A DNA stretch of 64,000 bases from Candidula unifasciata (Eukaryota; Mollusca; Gastropoda; Stylommatophora; Geomitridae): contig CAJHNH020002024.1 in the NCBI GenBank assembly GCA_905116865.2, forward strand, positions 349,668 through 413,667, written 5' to 3'. Each line of letters opens with the position of its first letter. The first letter of the stretch is position 1. Made by a program: the position numbers and the translations under genes. The notes under the pieces are model-generated. The model worked only from the letters and a program-made list of their open reading frames with translations, was not told where the DNA came from and did not search any database. Positions 40,262-51,141 of the stretch are shown here, one piece after another.

Positions 40262-40380
40262 TTAGTTCTTCTATTCTTCATGTTCACCAGCTGTAAACTC
40301 TAGGGAAAGTTTTGGTTGTTCATCCACTTTCGGACTGCATATAGAGAAATTAGACCTACACAGTGGGTTTTTTTTTAAAA
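40262..40380 (-). mobile_element. SINE-6 copy
   Basis: The minus strand ends ..GAGTTTACAGCTGGTGAACA then TGAAGAATAGAAG, preceded by CCGAAAGTGGATGAACAACC. A long TTC tract lies on the 5' side, unlike other copies. Confidence 0.7.
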
Positions 40381-40491
40381 GACTTCTTCTTTTTCCTCTT
40401 CTTCTTCTTCTTCTTCTTCTTCTTCTTCTTCTTCTTCTTCTTCTTCTTCTTCTTCTTCTTCTTCTTCTTCTTCTTCTTCTTCTTCTTCTTC
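40381..40491. repeat. (TTC)n microsatellite
   Basis: About 30 pure TTC units after a TTTTTCC lead-in. Confidence 0.97.
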
Positions 40492-40499
40492 TCTTTGTG

Positions 40500-41270
40500 C
40501 TGATTTTGCTACGGCGGTTCTTCCTCATTTTTCTTCTTGTGCTCTTCTTCCTTATTTGTCTGCCTGTCATCCCACCAACCAACTCCCTCCAGTTCGTTCT
40601 ATCCTTTCTCATCATGCGAAGTTCTCTTCTGATTCTCCACGTGTCTCCAATTCTCCTTTTTGGGGATTTTGAAGTTCATTGACATTTTTAGGGGCCACAA
40701 AGGTTCCATTGCAAATGAATTCAATTTATCTTATTTTCAGATTTGTCTAATGCGTGTCTTATCAATGCCAGTCATTCTTATAACCTTTTGATTCAGTGGA
40801 TTTTCTTTAACGCTCTCTAAAAGTACCGTATTGGTGATTCTAACGTACTATAAAATTAGGAAGGGAATTCAGTAAAAGTAAGTCACGACTGGTTAAGGGA
40901 TGGCAGAAATATGTAGTTTCTAAAGGTGTCATTAGGTGTCATCAGACTGTATGTGTCCGTTGGTTAATTGACGCTACGTGCTGCATGCGCATTCGCAAAA
41001 CAGAAACAAAATGGCGACGGTACTTACGCAGTGTACTGTCAATGAATAACGTGCTGTTGTGAGGTGGGTATTTTTTTTTGCGGGGGGGGGGGGGTGGATG
41101 CGGGGGCCAAAGGGCTGCCTGCAAAGGGCATTTATAAGGAAATGCTTTCCTTTTATGCTGACAAATGTTTTTCCTGTAAAGCGGTTTATAGCTGGGTAAA
41201 AACAAATTTCTCAAGAACACTCTAAAATTGTTGCTGAATTATGTTGCTGTTGGTTTTTTTTTTTTTTTTA
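40500..41270. other. unassigned stretch
   Basis: Includes a 13-base G run near 41,083 and AGGTGTCATTAGGTGTCATC. No gene recognised. Confidence 0.4.
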
Positions 41271-41289
41271 GACTACAAGAGACACATCT

Positions 41290-42113
41290 GTGCAGCGAAT
41301 GGAGGAAATGATTAGAGGTGACAGGCGATTAATGATTGACTCTGTAACAGCTGCAATATAATGTACTCAAATGGTTCAGCATACAACATAATCATAGACT
41401 GAAATTTGAGAATGTGTGCTCTAGGTGCATAACCAGACAATTGACGGACGAACTCGAAATAAACTAATTAGGCCTGTCCTGGCAGCATCTCTGTCGATAC
41501 ACAGATGAAGGAGAAGACATGCTGAACAGGATTATCACTACAGACGAATCATGGGTGCGTCACTACTAGCCCAAATTAGAGCGTGCTTCAATGCAATGGA
41601 AACATAATTCTTCGAATTGTATTCTAAAATTCAAGGTTACGTCATCAGCAGGGAAGGTTATGCTGACAATGTTCTTTGAATGTCAAGGAGTGCTTTTACC
41701 AATTTGAAAAAAAAAATTGTGACAATGTGAATGCCGATTCATACCGGAAAGTTCTATCAACGCTTCATGGTGCAATTTGAAGAAAACTTTCAGGTCTGCT
41801 GACTAGAGGAGTACTGCTCCTTCTCAATAATACCAGACTGCATACGGTTCGGTTAACTCAGGAGAAAATTAACTAACTGGGGTGGGAACTTGTGGAATAT
41901 CCACCTTACAGCCCCGACTCAGGCCCTAGCGATTTCTACCTTTTTTAGTCCTGAAACTCCACCATGGCGGAAGAAATTTTGCGAATGACGAGAAATGGAA
42001 TGTGAAGTGAAAATGTGGTTTAAAAAACAATGCACGCAGTTCTATGCAGCAAGTTTGGGAGAACTGATAAAACGATGGGACAAGTGCATCAATGTTGATG
42101 AAAATTATGTTGA
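41290..42113 (+). pseudogene. mariner-type transposase, inactivated
   Basis: The Tc1/mariner superfamily mobilises DNA by cut-and-paste at TA sites using a DD34D catalytic triad. Readable blocks in order: MEEMIRGDRRLMIDSVTAAI (HTH), VCA(R)..P.RQLTDELE, LNRIITTDESWVRHY (first D), KFKVTSSAGKVMLTMFFE, LLNNTRLHTVRLTQEKIN (second D is N here), WELVEYPPYSPDSGPSDFYL (third D), then QCTQFYAASLGELIKRWDKC, INVDENYVEK and TAA at 42,111-42,113. Several frameshifts and stops and the D-to-N change make it dead. No terminal repeats or TA duplications were found. Confidence 0.9.
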
Positions 42114-42257
42114 AAAATAAAGTCTTTGTTTTTTTCTAACATCATTTGTGACTCGCTTATTTTCTTCCTCTGGTACCTGTGTTTTGCGCTGGCTTGATTT
42201 TATCGGTGTTTGTAGTTTATTATTGTTACTACTTTTTCGCTTGACCATTCTAATTGA

Positions 42258-42375
42258 TTGATTGATTGAATGGCACCTTTTTGTCTTTCCAGACCACAGT
42301 GTTATATTTCGCTTTGAAGAAGCTTGGGACTCACCGCGAATGGCGAGTGTGGCTAGCACGACCAGCCCACGTTAA
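42258..42375 (-). repeat. short dispersed repeat shared with 43.13 and 43.54 kb
   Basis: The minus strand reads GTGCTAGCCACACTCGCCAT, GTGAGTCCCAAGCTTCTTC and GAAATATAACACTGTGGTCT. Parts recur at 43,139-43,195 and 43,518-43,570 on the plus strand. Confidence 0.5.
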
Positions 42376-42554
42376 GAAACGTCTTCCGCAACATTCTAAT
42401 TACACTAATATTATTATAGCTGGTTCAAGGTGTGTCCACAAATATCGTTGTTGTCGGCGCTATTTTTGCTAATTTCACAGTTATTGTCAGTTATACTAGT
42501 GATATGTTACTCGTCATGCCCCATTTTCAAAAACGGTTACTACAACCTTTATTT

Positions 42555-42650
42555 ACCATTTTCTCGGTCTGTGATTGTCAAGAAGTGATTTTACTCAATT
42601 TGAAGAGAGAAAAAAAGGTGACAATGTGAATGCCGATTCATACCGTTTTC
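42555..42650 (+). mobile_element. second mariner fragment
   Basis: GATTGTCAAGAAGTGATTTT, ACTCAATTTGAAGAGAG and GACAATGTGAATGCCGATTC, then ATACCG, match 41,679-41,755. It ends abruptly before a LINE-H tail. Confidence 0.75.
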
Positions 42651-42659
42651 AATCCGATG

Positions 42660-43100
42660 CGTAAGAAGAATACTTTTTATCAAGTTGCAGGACAAGATCA
42701 CAAACACTGAGTTATTGAAAAGAGCAGGTACTACAACATTCTTCTCAATCCTCAGTCTACGAAGGTTCAGGCAAAGCAGCCTCCCATAAAAAGGCCTTGG
42801 TTAAGGTGGCTGGGTTAAACTTAGAGAATGGAGGCTGAAAGAGTCTCTAAAGACATCGTCTATAATGAATTTAAAATGGGTAGAAGATGCTGACGACGAC
42901 TTCTAATACGATTTAAAGAACTGTAGAAGCGGGATATGAATGATATAGATTTTGAGGTGGACTCCTCGGAACAAAATGGCTTGGAACGGGTTGTGTGGAG
43001 GGGGCACAACAGGAAGGTATTGAGAATCAAGGAAGAAATGATTGCAGACAGAATTAGAGCTGAGCAACTGAGGAGAAACAGAGTAAACGCAAATGTTGAT
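42660..43100 (+). mobile_element. LINE-H 3' tail
   Basis: Reads LQDKITNTELLKRAGTTTFF, SILSLRRFRQ, then a degenerate WLG region, RVSKDIVYNEFKMGRR, L.IRFKEL.KRDMNDIDFEV, and ERVVWR. This is the WQDKITN.E.L.RAG...R.LRWLGH..RM, P...LY.EL..G.R..GRP.LR.KD..KRD C-terminal block of an endonuclease/RT LINE. Frameshifts and stops are present. Confidence 0.82.
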
Positions 43101-43199
43101 ATCCCATACTGTAACAGTAGAACACTTTTCTGAAGGTCTTGCTAGTCACACTCGCCCTCGCCATGGGCTGTGAGTCCCATGCCTCTGCATACCTCAGTA

Positions 43200-43515
43200 T
43201 AACTTTCCTGTGGGTTTTTTTTTTTTTTTTTATTGTGGTGGAAACAAGAATAGACACACTTCCTCTTCAATAAGCCTGTCGTAAGAGTAAACTATTTAGA
43301 TACTTCCTTCGAAGTCAGAGTGCTTCTGCCTGAGAGGCAAGGAACCAACAATCTGCATACAAGTAGGTCAGATCTGTAAAACGGATGTGCACGCAATACT
43401 CAGGCTCTGGAATAAGACTAATGAGAAGAGGTGATGGATAAACAAGCGAAACTTTCCGATGCAATTTACGGCGGGTGAACACGAATAAGAAGAAGAAGAA
43501 GAAGAAGAAGAAGAG
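43200..43515 (+). mobile_element. SINE-6 copy, longest
   Basis: A 5' part (TGGTGGAAACAAGAATAGAC, then CAATAAGCCTGTCGTAAGAG) precedes CTTCGAAGTCAGAGTGCTTC, CTGCCTGAGAGGCAAGGAAC, CAACAATCTGCATACAAGTA, GGTCAGATCTGTAAAACGGA and AATTTACGGCGGGTGAACAC. The 3' end is a (GAA)n tract from about 43,488. The 5' part also occurs at 50.58 kb, so it belongs to the element. Confidence 0.85.
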
Positions 43516-43739
43516 GAAAATATAACATTATCCTCTGGAAAGAGGGAAAAGTGCCAGTCATTCCATCTTCTTGGTGTAGACGTGGGGCGGGGAGGAAACG
43601 GGGGAGGGGGAGGGTTCGTCTTTGATTATACGGATTTAAGACTGCGTGGTTAGTGCTGTCGCCACGGACTGTGCATGTTATGATGTTTTTTTTTTTTATT
43701 CCTGACAACAACAAAAAATATTCAAAACCTTTCCGATGA

Positions 43740-44110
43740 TTTGAAACCAGGTCCCCTGGCAAGCGCCCGGCAATCTGAACCGTTGGGCCAGCTCCTCTAA
43801 CGACATAATAGAAAGGCTGGGATTTTTCAAGTGGTCCTCTAGTAATTTCCCCTGGTATCTGGGTAGTAAGATCAGACGCCCGTATGCATTCTTTCGCTCG
43901 TAAAAAAAATCCATTAGCATTTAAAAATCGAAAAGAGTAGCCGGCGCTGTCCTGGCAACATTTGGAGTTCAAAATCTATCGAAAGTATTTATGATCCTCG
44001 CCGGTGCTAAGGAGTTCGTTCACTGCGCTGAAATTTTTCAGACTTAGGCTTGAGTTAGAAGTAGAACGGGGCGCTTGTGGGTTACTGTCCTTGTGCCGTG
44101 ATGTTGTCTT
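43740..44110 (+). mobile_element. SINE-2 copy, diverged
   Basis: CTGGTATCTGGGTAGTAAGA, CAGACGCCCGTATGCATTCT, AAAAATCGAAAAGAGTAGCC, GATCCTCGCCGGTGCTAAGG, GAACGGGGCGCTTGTGGGTT, CTTGTGCCGTGATGTTG. In the region where the 3.83 kb copy has its head, this copy has CAGGTCCCCTGGCAAGCGCC and AATCTGAACCG, which looks unrelated. Confidence 0.8.
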
Positions 44111-44120
44111 CCCGGAGTTA

Positions 44121-44187
44121 ACTTACTACTATGTAAAAAGCTTAACATGATTATGTAACATGTTAAGCTTATTACATAATAGTAAGT
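44121..44187. repeat. perfect-class hairpin, 29-bp arms
   Basis: ACTTACTACTATGTAAAAAG plus CTTAACATG pairs with CATGTTAAGC plus TTATTACATAATAGTAAGT at 27 of 29 positions, leaving a 9-nt loop. It lies between SINE-2 and SINE-4. Confidence 0.9.
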
Positions 44188-44420
44188 TGCATATCCTTCA
44201 CAGGGCGTTGCAGAACCAACGCCAGGCATTTTTCGGTTGTTGTGGTTTTTCTTGGTTAATTTACGTGTGTCATTGCCTCCTTAACTGTCGGTTCTTCTTA
44301 CCGCTGTCCAAACCAACGCATGGCGGTATGTTGCCTAATCGCTTGCGGCTGAGATCAAACACGGCCCCCAATCATTATGAAGCAACGCTTCAGCTACAGA
44401 CGCCCACTACAAAATAGTCG
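44178..44420 (-). mobile_element. SINE-4 copy
   Basis: Plus-strand landmarks GTAAGTTGCATATCCTTCAC, GGGCGTTGCAGAACCAACGC, CAAACCAACGCATGGCGGTA and GCGGCTGAGATCAAACACGG match the 56.1 kb copy. The tRNA-like head is at the high-coordinate end and is decayed. Confidence 0.75.
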
Positions 44421-44455
44421 TTAACGAATTAATACAATTATGGAAAAGATCATAA

Positions 44456-44585
<130 letters not shown>

Positions 44586-44589
44586 GACA

Positions 44590-45085
44590 ATAGCGATGAA
44601 CACGATACTGAACCGACAATTCGGCCCTAAAGATTTCTCAGAAATTACAGTTTCCTGTTTCGTATTGGTCAACAGTGTATTGAGAAATAACGGACCTCAT
44701 AATTCAAAGATCGGGGTCAGGACATTAGGGACAAGTCCTACAAGAACGGCGGAGATCGAATTGCTGCAGTAAACCAGTTAGCCTCCTCCACAGAAGGGGG
44801 ACCTACGAGACAAGATTTTTGACGACAGTTGGCCACCAGACGCCAGGACAATCCCAAGACCGAATCGGAGTAGAAGTCACAAAAGAATACTGATATGAGA
44901 ATGGAGGTCCCCAGTGTGAAATCTTGAATTGTGAGGTGTGAGGCATAACTAGGTTAGGGGATATTCCAGGGACAGATTAGGGGCAAGTAGTTGAACATGT
45001 ATAGCGTGGCGTAAGGGGCCAATAGAGACGGACATGCTGGCATGATTGTATGATTACTGGGAGCCTGCGCAATGCTGGTCTATGT
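44590..45085. other. unassigned stretch
   Basis: No gene or repeat recognised. Confidence 0.4.
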
Positions 45086-45087
45086 GT

Positions 45088-45176
45088 GCGTCTGTGTATG
45101 TATGTATGTATATATTGTGTGTAATTGTATTTATGTATTTGTGAGTGTGTGGGTGTGTGTGTGTGTGTGTGTGTAT
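45088..45176. repeat. (TATG)n/(TG)n microsatellite, left of a hAT-like element
   Basis: GTATGTATGTATG then (TG)n. The same kind of sequence resumes at 46,395. Confidence 0.9.
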
Positions 45177-46394
45177 TAGAGCTGTACCAAATAGGTGATT
45201 ATCACTACTCAGCTGAATACGAATAACAGGACCAACTATACGACCGAATACGAATACTTATCATTTATAGTGTCTAAAATAAATCTTTAAAAAAAAATTA
45301 TAATTTCAAATCTACACTGAACTCTTTCTTCACAAAAAAGTAGTACAGAATAGTCTTTTTTTTGTTTTTTTTCTTCAGCATTCCGAGCCCTCGGAGTTCA
45401 TTGCGGCAGATATCACTCACCTCAATTCATCTCTCTTGTTTGCCTTCTCTTTCCAATTGGTGATACCAAGTGTTTGCAGGTCTGTCTGGACATTATCTCT
45501 CCATCGTCTTCTTGGTCTACCTCGTGGTCTACGACCATTCATCTCCCTGATGTATACAGTTTTTATCTTATCTGGCATCTGACATTCTTTCAACCATTTC
45601 AGTCTATTGGCTCTCATTATGTCAGTAATCAATAGTCATTTAAACAGATTATTAATTTCGTTGTTGCTTCCCACTCTCCATACCCCGCTGTTTGCATCTA
45701 TGATGGGTCCAAAGATTTGTCGTAAGACTCTGTTTTCAAAAACCTGTAATAAGGCGTCATCTCTTTTAACTGTGCTCCAAATTTCAGAGCCATGTAAAAC
45801 GACTAGTCTTATCCACGTTTTATATATTTTGATCTTGGTGTTGCGAGACGGACACTTTGACTTTAGCAGATGTTGAAGGGCATTGTATACTTTATTTCTA
45901 GATTGTATTCTAGAATGTATTTCTTCTCTCAGCATGTTGGAGCAGTTGAAGTTTGCACCCAAGTACTTATTTGTTTTCATTTGTTTGATTTTCATATTAT
46001 CGACTTGGATGTGGTGGAGTTTATATTTTTTTCCATGTCTAGTTAGTATCCGTACTGAATAGTAACCATTAAAAAACATTTTATGTTTTGCATCCTTCGG
46101 TCAGTCTGTTGTAACTAATAACGATGAGTTAAAATATTTTAAGCAATATAACAAGTAACTAAACTTGTAAAATGTAACTGACAGCTTAGTTAATGCATGA
46201 AAGCTGCATAAGCTTTTAACAAAGCCAATCGTTCCATGTTGTCAGCATTTAGGCGGTTTGTGCAGAAGTGTTGTGTAAGGTAACCATTATTCGTATTCGG
46301 CCCAACCCCAAGCATTCGGCCAAATACCGAATAGTTGTTAGGTGCACTATTCGGCCCCGAAGCGAATACGAAGCGAATGTTCGGTACAGCTCTA
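45177..46394. mobile_element. hAT-like element with terminal inverted repeats, containing a LINE
   Basis: The left end is TAGAGCTGTACCAAATA. The right end, complemented, is TAGAGCTGTACCGAACAT. Both interiors are rich in AATACGAAT/ATTCGGCC motifs, as in known hAT families with ATTCG-rich ends. The flanking 8-mers GTGTGTAT and GTATGTAT match 7 of 8, but they lie in a microsatellite, so this is weak TSD evidence. No transposase is seen. Confidence 0.7.
45365..46085 (-). mobile_element. LINE-B 3' part, nested in the hAT-like element
   Basis: The minus strand (46,079-45,636) reads IKQMKTNKYLGANFNCSNML, then VYNALQHLLKSKCPSRNTKI, KTWIRLVVLHGSEIWSTVKR and VFENRVLRQIFGPIID, the thumb and connection of a LINE RT. 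After a frameshift, 45,632-45,417 continues IMRANRLKWLKECQMPD, then RRPRGRPRRRWRDNVQTDLQ and TNWKEKA. The order and motifs match RTE-type endonuclease/RTs. The 3' end meets a T-rich run at 45,357. This is the best LINE-B copy, with one main frameshift. Confidence 0.88.
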
Positions 46395-46640
46395 GTATGT
46401 ATACGTGTATGTGTGTGTGTATGTATGTATGAATATATGTATGAATGTATATATGAGAGCCTAATTAGTGCATGTCTGTGTGTGTGTGAATTTTTGTGTT
46501 AAATGTATGTATGCATATAATATATGTGTATGCGGACGTATGTACGTATGTATGTTTGTTTGTATGTATGTATTCAAGCATGTATGTGCGTGTCTATGTA
46601 TGTGTGTATGTATGTGTATACGTACGAATGTATGTATTAT
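46395..46640. repeat. (TATG)n degenerate microsatellite
   Basis: TATGTATG with GTGTGT and CATG variants. Confidence 0.9.
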
Positions 46641-46648
46641 TTATGTGT

Positions 46649-47140
46649 GTTTATGGATGGATGGATGGATGGATGGATGGATGGATGGATGGATGGATGG
46701 ATGGATGGATGGATGGATGGATGGATGGATGGATGGATGGATGGATGGATGGAAAGATGGATAAATGGATGGATGGATGGATGGATGGATGGATGGATGG
46801 ATGGATGGATGGATGAATGGATGAATGGAAAGATGGATAAATGGATAAATGGATAAATGGATGGATGGATGGGTGGGTGGATGGATGGATGGATAGGTGG
46901 GTTGGTGTGTGGATGGATGGATGGATGGATGGATGGATGGATGGATGGATGGATGGATGGATGGATGGATGGATGGATGGATGGATGAATGAATGGATGG
47001 ATGGATGGATGGATGGATGGATGGATGGATGGATGGATGGATGGATGGATGGATGGATGGATGGATGGATGGATGGATGGATGGATGGATGGATGGATGG
47101 ATGGATGGATGGATGGATGGATGGATGGATGGGAGGTATT
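46649..47140. repeat. (GGAT)n microsatellite, about 490 bp
   Basis: Three long pure blocks (46,653-46,752, 46,907-46,986, 46,995-47,131) are separated by GAAAGATGGATAAATGG and GGTGGGTTGGTGTGTGG interruptions. Long Trp-Met-Asp-Gly and Ile-His-Pro-Ser frames are artefacts of the tetramer. Confidence 0.97.
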
Positions 47141-47199
47141 GGACCGATGGATGGATGAATCGACGGATGGACCAATTATCAGACGCAAAGGTTGATGAA

Positions 47200-48955
47200 T
47201 GAACACATGCACACATGTATGCATGTTGGAGCTCAGACACCAAAGAAAGTTTTTGCAGAAAAGGGGAGGGGGCTTAAGCCTATCAAGGATACACCATATA
47301 ATATTACACAAATAATGAAAGACTTGTTTCCTACTGATTTCAGAATAATAGGACTACAGCTGTGTTATAATGTCGCACTCACACTTTAACAAATATCTTG
47401 AAAACTCATATACAGATCAATACAAATGTTTTCATGTGGCTTTACATTTCCCATATGCGTATGATTTCGTAATTTCGTAGGTGTTACTGTTGTCTTAAAG
47501 GAATACATTTCTTTGATCTTAGTCTGACTTATAGTTTATACACACTCGTGGAGATTCTCTGGAAATCACTTTACATTTGCAGCTATGCATGGCGATTATT
47601 TTGATAGCCTGTCCCGCATACAATATTTGATATACATTTACAAAAACCACAATAATAATATGGTAAAAATGATGATGACTGATACCTACATTCCACTAAC
47701 ATTTAGGGAGAACAAATTCACAACTCTTCGAAGTCAAATTGAGATGGCCACCAAAAAGTGAAACACATGTGAAACGCTTGCAGCCTGACGTTTTCAAAAG
47801 TTACCGCTACTCAGTAACTGTAAGTATACTGACTGTTTGCTTTGAATCAGTGTCTTTTTTTTAACATACCATAAATAAGCCACAGTGAAAACTATGTTGC
47901 GTGCTAAATTTCGACAACTTACATCAAACGAATACTGAGTTACAGATTTATTTATTCAAGTTGAGGACAACTTTTGGAATGAACTATAACAGACTTCATC
48001 CAAGGAGACTTCCATAAATGCTCCGCCGACGCATGAGGCTCTGGTCTGGTCTCACCCAGGGAATCGTCACGTCCTACACATGACTGCCTGACTTTACATC
48101 CATATGTTGAGCTTCTCACGCGTCACGGTCTGTGCTCTCTGGGGATCATGGGGAAGGCACGCTTGTCCAGGACTTTAGTGACCACATGAATGGATGGATA
48201 CATTCTACTACAGCACGTTAGACACCTTTAACATTGTATTATCTGTACTCTTAGCACGTCAGCATGGACAAGCATGCATTAGGCATGGTTCCCTCTGTTT
48301 GGTCCCCACGCTGTGGTGAGTGGGGCCAGTGGTAGCTTACATTTCTGCCAAATGATAGCACTTTTGACCGTCGGACAGTCACGACTTTTGTGTTATGCCA
48401 TAGGACGTGTACCTGGCCAAGTTTTGAGCCCAACCAACTGAACGGCAGCTGTAAATTGCCCTGTTGTACCCCAACGTCGTGACGACAACATTAGGGATCG
48501 ACATCGGATGTACAAGGACGGAAGTAAACCGCGAAATACCGCCTGCCGGAGATGTTGCTCATCTTAACTGCCAGCAAATCTAGTGGTCTGTGGCTGAGTC
48601 TCAGCAGTTTCCTAGTTTTTTCACGGCAGACCTTTTAATCGAGAATTGTTATTTGATAGTGTATTCGGCTAGCGGGTTTTATTTATGTTCAAAGTGAGTT
48701 TTATTATACATTTTCACCCATGAGGATGGGCTGATGAGAGCTAGACTTGACATATTGCAGAGGGCCACCACCTCAAAGAACCCCTGTCAGCTCGGCTCAA
48801 ATCGCAAATGTGAGCTATTATCTGTAGGGCACGATGAGGACATTTCAGGAGTCTGTCATGAGGATCTGTAAAACCCTCACAGAGCCTGTTGGTTTCCGAG
48901 GTGAGGCACCAAGTATCTCCTTATATACATCACAACGGTCCTAACTTTCCCTCAC
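47200..48955. other. unassigned stretch, lowest repeat content in the window
   Basis: I matched nothing here apart from weak similarity of 47,890-47,960 to 9,925-9,990. No ORF with a recognisable domain. If a host gene feature exists in the window, this and 38.7-40.2 kb are the places to look. Confidence 0.4.
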
Positions 48956-48957
48956 GC

Positions 48958-49108
48958 ATGTGACCGAAATCACTGCGCCACTTGATACCCATTTAAGGCT
49001 GGATTGACCTAGGATCCACATCACTTTTGGAGCAAAAATCCTTTAGGATTGGAACGCACGACCTTCCAATCCGCAAGCGAGAATCTAGCCGCTAGAAAAT
49101 GACAGCTT
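48958..49108 (-). mobile_element. SINE-1a head and 5' body
   Basis: The minus strand reads TAGCGGCTAGATTCTCGCTT, GGAAGGTCGTGCGTTCCAAT (B-box region CGTTCCAATCC), then CCTAGGTCAATCCAGCC and AAATGGGTATCAAGTGG. The 3' body is lost. Confidence 0.75.
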
Positions 49109-49109
49109 C

Positions 49110-49555
49110 CCCGTTGTCTTGTAACCTATCAGTATTGTTGTTTAAAAGATCAAGGGTGTTAAGCAAGGGTCATTAACGTGCAAACGAACACGGTGGCATA
49201 ATAATGATAGTTTACACATCTCCGCCCCACATTTGGCTTGCACCAAAGAGGGGCGAAGCCTGTTATCCGTTTACAGATCAGTAAAGGGTGGAGCTCACAG
49301 AAATTCGATGGTGAAATAATCGTTTTAACCAAGTTAGGTTGCGAATGAGCGATTCGTCAACTTCCTAATGCCCATTTTATGTGGAGTTCGTTGTCGTGGT
49401 GCCCACGTCCTTCTGTTAGCGTGTATTGCCATTCCATCCTAATCAGAGATCCTTCCATACCATGACCCCGAGCTGCCTAACATCTTCTATTGTGGTCTTC
49501 CCTTGCTTCTCGTTCCATTCAAATTTCTATTGTCGTAGCTTTCTATAAGTTTTCC
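49110..49555. other. unassigned stretch
   Basis: No feature recognised. Confidence 0.4.
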
Positions 49556-49560
49556 CACCG

Positions 49561-49720
49561 GATGTCTTCTTCTTCTTCTTCTTCTTCTTCTTTTTCTTCT
49601 TCTTCTTTTTGTCTTCTTCCTCCTCCTCTACCATCACCACCACCGAGACCACCAATACCACAACTACTACCACCACCACCACCACAACTACTACCACCAC
49701 TACTACTATTACTACTGCTG

Positions 49721-49813
<93 letters not shown>

Positions 49814-49880
49814 TTTTTCTTTTTCTCTTCGCCTTCTTCTTCTTCCTCCTCCTCCTTCTTCTTCTTATTCTTCTCGTTTG
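49561..49880. repeat. compound triplet microsatellite (TTC, ACC, TAC, TTC)
   Basis: TTC to 49,612, ACCACC/ACTACC to about 49,700, a pure (TAC)n core at about 49,720-49,812, then TTC/CTC to 49,880. It runs toward the SINE-5 at 49.92 kb. Confidence 0.95.
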
Positions 49881-49914
49881 TCTTCTTTGTCTACGATCGA
49901 CCTTAACAAGATTA

Positions 49915-49998
49915 TTGTCACGTTGTTGGTTACAGCTGGGCTGTGATATATGCGTTGTTGGGCCCAGCACATCCAATTTCAACAAATCCTTACTCAGT
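49915..49998 (+). mobile_element. SINE-5 body fragment
   Basis: TTGGTTACAGCTGGGCTGTG, ATATATGCGTTGTTGGGCCC, AGCACATCCAATTTCAACAA. Confidence 0.65.
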
Positions 49999-49999
49999 C

Positions 50000-50550
50000 G
50001 CCGTCTGCGACACGATTGTTGGGGATCAATTCATCTATTCTTCTAACCCGACAATGAGGCCTCGGAATCAACACGGGGAGGTTGCCTTCTAAACATCTGG
50101 CTTATGGACTTTAGGAGATAATGAAATGTCCCTACCGCAGTCTCCCTTTGAACACATTCCTTCCATTCCTCTGCCCAGGCTCCTGAATTTCAATAAGATT
50201 GCGTCACTTTAAAATCTCTTATGTGAAAGTAAGTAATTTATGTGCGTTCTATTCTTTGAAACAAATGCTGATTTATCTTGCCGCTGTCGCCTCAACCACA
50301 TTGTTCTGTGGATTATCGGAGCCACGAAAATTGTATGTGAATTTTCAGAAATGTGATAATGACAACTGAAACGAAGGAATATATAATTTCCATAATCGTG
50401 ATGCTTTAAAGAATTTGCTGTAAGTAAAATCACGTGCGGTGAGCATCGCCTGTAATGAGATTTATTTGGCACTCGGTGTATGAAGGCGTGAAAAGATCAG
50501 ACAAAATTGGAAGAAAATCGTTGTAGCAGGTGCGTTAGATTTCATTAGTA
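50000..50550. other. unassigned stretch
   Basis: No gene or repeat recognised. Confidence 0.4.
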
Positions 50551-50557
50551 ATTTTCT

Positions 50558-50828
50558 TGTGTGGGTTTTGAGGCCCCTTAGTGGGGGAAACAAGAACAGA
50601 CCCACTGCCTCCTCGCCAAGCATTTCGTAGGAGTCTAATTGGGGACCTGCTTCGAAATCGTAGCACATCTGTCTGAGAGGCAAGGTAACATAAGTCTGCA
50701 TACAAATGAGCCAGATCTGTTAAACGGATGTGCACTCAACTCTCAGGTTCTGGAGCAAGGCTAAAGTCCGTAGGTAGACGAACACCTAAAACATTCCGTT
50801 TTGCAGCCGGTGAAGGCGATGCTAAGTC
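50558..50828 (+). mobile_element. SINE-6 copy with 5' part
   Basis: GGAAACAAGAACAGACCCAC, CATTTCGTAGGAGTCTAATT, CTTCGAAATCGTAGCACATC, TGTCTGAGAGGCAAGGTAAC, GATCTGTTAAACGGATGTGC, GCAGCCGGTGAAGGCGATGC. Confidence 0.85.
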
Positions 50829-51122
50829 GTTTAACTCCTTCTGTCCCGAGCAACGCATCATGTGTGCTTAGCTTATGTCTGAGTGTATCATCGCAACATA
50901 GTGTGTTATTATTTATTTCCTGTTTGGTCTAAATATACAAAAGAAATGTGGCCAGATATGTCTTATGTAGCTCAGTGTATGCTGTATAGTTGAACGTCAT
51001 TCATTGACAGACTTTAGGCGGTGGGATACGAAATGGGGATATTCTGGGGCGGGCTCTGAAAAGGGCCATTGTTGAGTGTCGGCAGGGGAGGGCACTGAAA
51101 ACGAGCGAGAGTTTCAATCTTT

Positions 51123-51141
51123 GGGTTAGGGTTAGGGTTAG
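51123..51141 (+). repeat. short interstitial TTAGGG run
   Basis: GGGTTAGGGTTAGGGTTAG, three copies of the canonical animal telomere hexamer. A looser GTTAGGG/GGGTA-rich region lies at 25,225-25,290. Confidence 0.85.

Noticed and set aside
43466..43972. 168-codon minus-strand frame as a gene
   Set aside because: It spans the SINE-6 tail and SINE-2 on the wrong strand and shows no domain.
45169..46402. GTGTGTAT/GTATGTAT as a firm 8-bp TSD
   Set aside because: Both lie in (TG)/(TATG)n sequence, where 7 of 8 matches are expected by chance.
46637..47311. 224-codon Ile-His-Pro-Ser frame
   Set aside because: It is the (GGAT)n array read on the minus strand.
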